The translations under genes and the position numbers were made by a program. Shown piece after piece: positions 15,457 to 16,199 of a stretch of DNA of 16,199 nt. A model generated the notes under the pieces. The model was not told the origin of the DNA. It saw nothing but the letters and a program-made list of their open reading frames with translations, and searched no databases. The stretch's first letter is position 1. The number at the start of each line of letters is the position of its first letter. Location: assembly GCA_027858795.1 (NCBI GenBank), contig JAQICF010000074.1, positions 1-16,199 of the forward strand. Direction: 5' to 3'. The stretch comes from Candidatus Delongbacteria bacterium (GTDB lineage: Bacteria; Delongbacteria; UBA4055).

Positions 15457-15531
15457 GTTATACCCCTTATTTCTTTTCATTATCATAAAACAGCGATCAG
15501 ATTTTCAGTTTAACCCAATTGTTGTTGTTTA

Positions 15532-15560
15532 AACCTAATAAATACTAACTACTTTGTCAA
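15532..15560 (-). promoter_or_regulatory. Possible promoter for the leftward protease unit
   Basis: On the minus strand TTGACA (complement of 15555-15560) is a perfect -35 hexamer. A 17-nt spacer leads to TAGGTT, a weak -10. The distance to the chosen start at 15456 leaves a leader of about 70 nt. The -35 is convincing but the -10 is not, and AT-rich DNA yields such matches by chance. Confidence 0.4.
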
Positions 15561-15581
15561 ATAGAGTTTTTCATATATAAA

Positions 15582-15606
15582 TAAAAAAGGGCGTTTGATA
15601 CGCCCT
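15582..15606 (-). terminator. Leftward intrinsic terminator behind the oxidoreductase remnant
   Basis: AGGGCGT (15588-15594) pairs with ACGCCCT (15600-15606) around a 5-nt loop. On the minus strand the stem is followed by six T's and ATTTAT. It would end leftward transcripts arriving from higher coordinates, which fits its being the original terminator of the oxidoreductase gene whose 3' remnant lies at 15755-15886. Confidence 0.75.
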
Positions 15607-15615
15607 AATTGTAAA

Positions 15616-15636
15616 TCTCGAACCATTGGTACGAGA
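15616..15636. repeat. 21-nt near-perfect palindrome
   Basis: TCTCGAACC and GGTACGAGA form arms around a 3-nt centre (ATT), with a single A-A mismatch. It lacks a T-run on either side, so it is more like a REP-type hairpin or protein-binding site than a terminator. It lies 40 bp from another palindrome at 15655. Confidence 0.6.
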
Positions 15637-15654
15637 AATGAAATATTCGTGTGG

Positions 15655-15677
15655 ATATCCGGATCAAGTCCGAATAT
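15655..15677. repeat. REP-like palindrome (CGGATCAAGTCCG core)
   Basis: ATATCCGGA (15655-15663) pairs with TCCGAATAT (15669-15677), one mismatch, around TCAAG. The core CGGATCAAGTCCG, followed by ATATGAC, strongly resembles a widespread bacterial intergenic repeat of the form CCGGATCAAGTCCGG-ATGAC. No T-run follows. It is probably a dispersed REP-type element in the 3' region of the oxidoreductase remnant. Confidence 0.6.
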
Positions 15678-15705
15678 GACAAAATGTATTATGAAATGAA
15701 GCAAC

Positions 15706-15733
15706 CTTATACCTTATACTTCATACCTCATAC
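15706..15733 (+). repeat. Degenerate heptamer tandem repeat (CTTATAC-like x4)
   Basis: Four 7-nt units run in register: CTTATAC, CTTATAC, TTCATAC, CTCATAC. The first two are identical and the others differ at one or two positions. The array lies in the 3' flank of the oxidoreductase remnant, between its stop codon and the REP-like palindrome. Its unit differs from CACTTAT at 216 but the period is the same. Confidence 0.8.
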
Positions 15734-15754
15734 CTGTTAAAATAAATTTCCGAT

Positions 15755-15886
15755 TTATTTCAACACCTCATTCCCTTCAAACGCCCTATACAAACTCAAT
15801 TGCTTCAACATAAAATCATAATCATTCGTACCATCTACTAATATCTCAGAGATGATCTTACCAAGTCCAGGACCTAACATAAATCC
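15755..15886 (-). pseudogene. 3' remnant of an FAD-dependent oxidoreductase gene
   Basis: On the minus strand a frame encoding GFMLGPGLGKIISEILVDG followed by NDYDFMLKQLSLYRAFEGNEVLK ends at TAA 15757-15755. GFMLGPGLGKII is the hallmark C-terminal FAD-binding segment of glycine-oxidase/DAO-type flavin oxidoreductases, where it normally ends a protein of some 350-500 residues. Here everything upstream is missing: the codon before GF is a TAG lying in the composite repeat, whose shared block starts at 15882. The gene was therefore truncated at or within the repeat. Its presumed terminator survives at 15588-15606. Only about 43 residues remain, so the fragment cannot be functional. Which DAO subfamily it came from cannot be decided. 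Confidence 0.7.
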
Positions 15887-15952
15887 CTATGCCAAAAGAA
15901 GAACGGGGGGTAGGGAAATTGACAATGGACAATTTACAATTTACAATTAAAG
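15882..15952 (+). repeat. Composite direct repeat, copy 2 (25-bp block + G-run + four heptamers)
   Basis: The 25-bp block at 15882-15906 is identical to 13877-13901. It is followed by a G-run variant, then TTGACAA-TGGACAA-TTTACAA-TTTACAA, one heptamer more than copy 1. It abuts the truncated oxidoreductase, whose last recognisable codons overlap the first bases of the block. A strong + strand hairpin terminator follows at 15966, paralleling the hairpin after copy 1. Confidence 0.9.
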
Positions 15953-15965
15953 AAAACAACCCTAT

Positions 15966-15993
15966 GGTATCGCAAAATGCGATACCTTTTTTT
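15966..15993 (+). terminator. Strong intrinsic terminator, 9-bp stem
   Basis: GGTATCGCA (15966-15974) pairs perfectly with TGCGATACC (15978-15986) around AAA, followed by seven T's. It is a textbook rightward terminator, yet no + strand gene ends before it; the nearest is hsdR, 2.1 kb away. It may belong to the composite repeat element or insulate the downstream ORF6N gene. Confidence 0.85.
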
Positions 15994-16030
15994 ATTATAG
16001 AATCCAAAATAAATATCAAAAGGTCACTAT

Positions 16031-16064
16031 TTGACACTGTGCTCTTTGTATCTTGCATATAAAT
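16031..16064 (+). promoter_or_regulatory. Possible promoter of the ORF6N-domain gene
   Basis: A perfect TTGACA lies at 16031-16036. An AT-rich GCATATAAAT follows at 16055-16064, with a spacer of about 18-19 nt to a weak -10-like match. It lies just after the strong terminator and 50 bp before the ATG, so a promoter is expected here. The -10 is not well defined. Confidence 0.45.
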
Positions 16065-16087
16065 GAATAATTAAGCAAGGAATGACA

Positions 16088-16199
16088 ATGGTAAAAGCAA
16101 ATGAAATTGAAAAAATCAATACGAGTAATCTTAAGGATAAAATATTTTCTATTAGAGGAATGCAAGTTATGCTAGACAGAGATTTAGCTGAACTGTATG
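16088..16199 (+). CDS. ORF6N-domain protein, N-terminal fragment (continues past window)
   Basis: Thirty-seven residues are visible. The segment SIRGMQVMLDRDLAELY is the start of the ORF6N domain, a KilA-N-related DNA-binding module found in phage antirepressor-like and mobile-element proteins. Full proteins are usually 150-300 residues, so most lies outside. AAGGA sits 6 bases before ATG 16088. An in-frame ATG at 16082 directly touches the Shine-Dalgarno and is less likely. Its own promoter and an upstream terminator make it a separate unit. The role in this genome is unknown; a regulatory or phage-derived function is inferred from the family. Confidence 0.8.
   Translation, partial: MVKANEIEKINTSNLKDKIFSIRGMQVMLDRDLAELY

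Noticed and set aside
15456..15486. Upstream ATG (15486) as the protease start
   Set aside because: It is in frame, but ATG 15456 has AAGGGG at ideal spacing, and the extra ten residues (MIMKRNKGYN) are poorly family-like.
13877..15952. Composite transposon or insertion sequence with the direct repeats as ends
   Set aside because: No transposase, no terminal inverted repeats and no clear target duplication are visible; reported only as a repeat-bounded interval.
15858..16058. 66-aa minus-strand ORF
   Set aside because: It is read through the composite repeat (VNCKLSIVN-type text) and the terminator hairpin. This is translation of a repeat, not a gene.
1..16199. tRNA genes or tRNA-associated att site
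   Set aside because: I found no cloverleaf-like sequence or conserved T-loop (GGTTCGAATC-type) in the intergenic regions. GGTTCGAGA on the minus strand near 15620 belongs to a palindrome, not a tRNA.

Overview
This AT-rich window looks like chromosomal defence-island DNA from a Gram-negative bacterium, probably an FCB-type lineage (Bacteroidota, Ignavibacteria, Cloacimonadota or Delongbacteria-like). The lineage call rests on weak evidence: low GC, A-rich leaders with short Shine-Dalgarno sequences, and intergenic 7-nt periodic repeats. I see no 16S, tRNA or other phylogenetic marker.

Layout. The left edge holds the last 46 codons of an unidentified gene (1-141). A heptamer tandem repeat follows, then a YqiA/UPF0227-type esterase gene (275-844), a DUF2779 two-nuclease protein (922-2406, own terminator) and a 102-aa orphan (2508-2816, own terminator). 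The core, 2968-13851, is one tightly packed + strand cluster: hsdM, hsdS, an unrecognised 332-aa gene, mcrB, mcrC, hsdR. A complete type I restriction-modification system therefore appears to carry a complete McrBC-type (type IV) restriction system, plus one unknown gene, between its specificity and restriction subunits. HsdM and HsdS should methylate the host's asymmetric site, and HsdM-HsdS-HsdR should cut DNA lacking the mark. McrB-McrC should cut DNA with foreign modified bases. Together they would cover both unmodified and wrongly modified invaders.

The right part, about 13852-16087, is a patchwork of repeats. Two copies of a composite repeat (a 25-bp block, a G-run, then TTGACAA-like heptamers) lie about 2 kb apart in direct orientation, at 13877 and 15882. 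Each is followed by a + strand hairpin. Between them is a leftward pair: an SDH_sah (ClpP-fold serine protease) gene and an overlapping 65-aa ORF, converging on hsdR. The segment also holds a duplicated hairpin enclosing coding-like sequence, REP-like palindromes, a second heptamer array, and the last ~43 codons of an FAD-dependent oxidoreductase cut off exactly at the second repeat copy. The window ends inside an ORF6N-domain gene, a family common on phages and mobile elements.

Most notable are the nested type I/type IV architecture with its unknown middle gene, the atypical N-terminus of McrB, the repeat-bounded 2-kb module with a gene truncated at the repeat edge, and 7-nt periodicity shared by unrelated repeat sequences. 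No computation or database search was possible; family names come from motifs read by eye.
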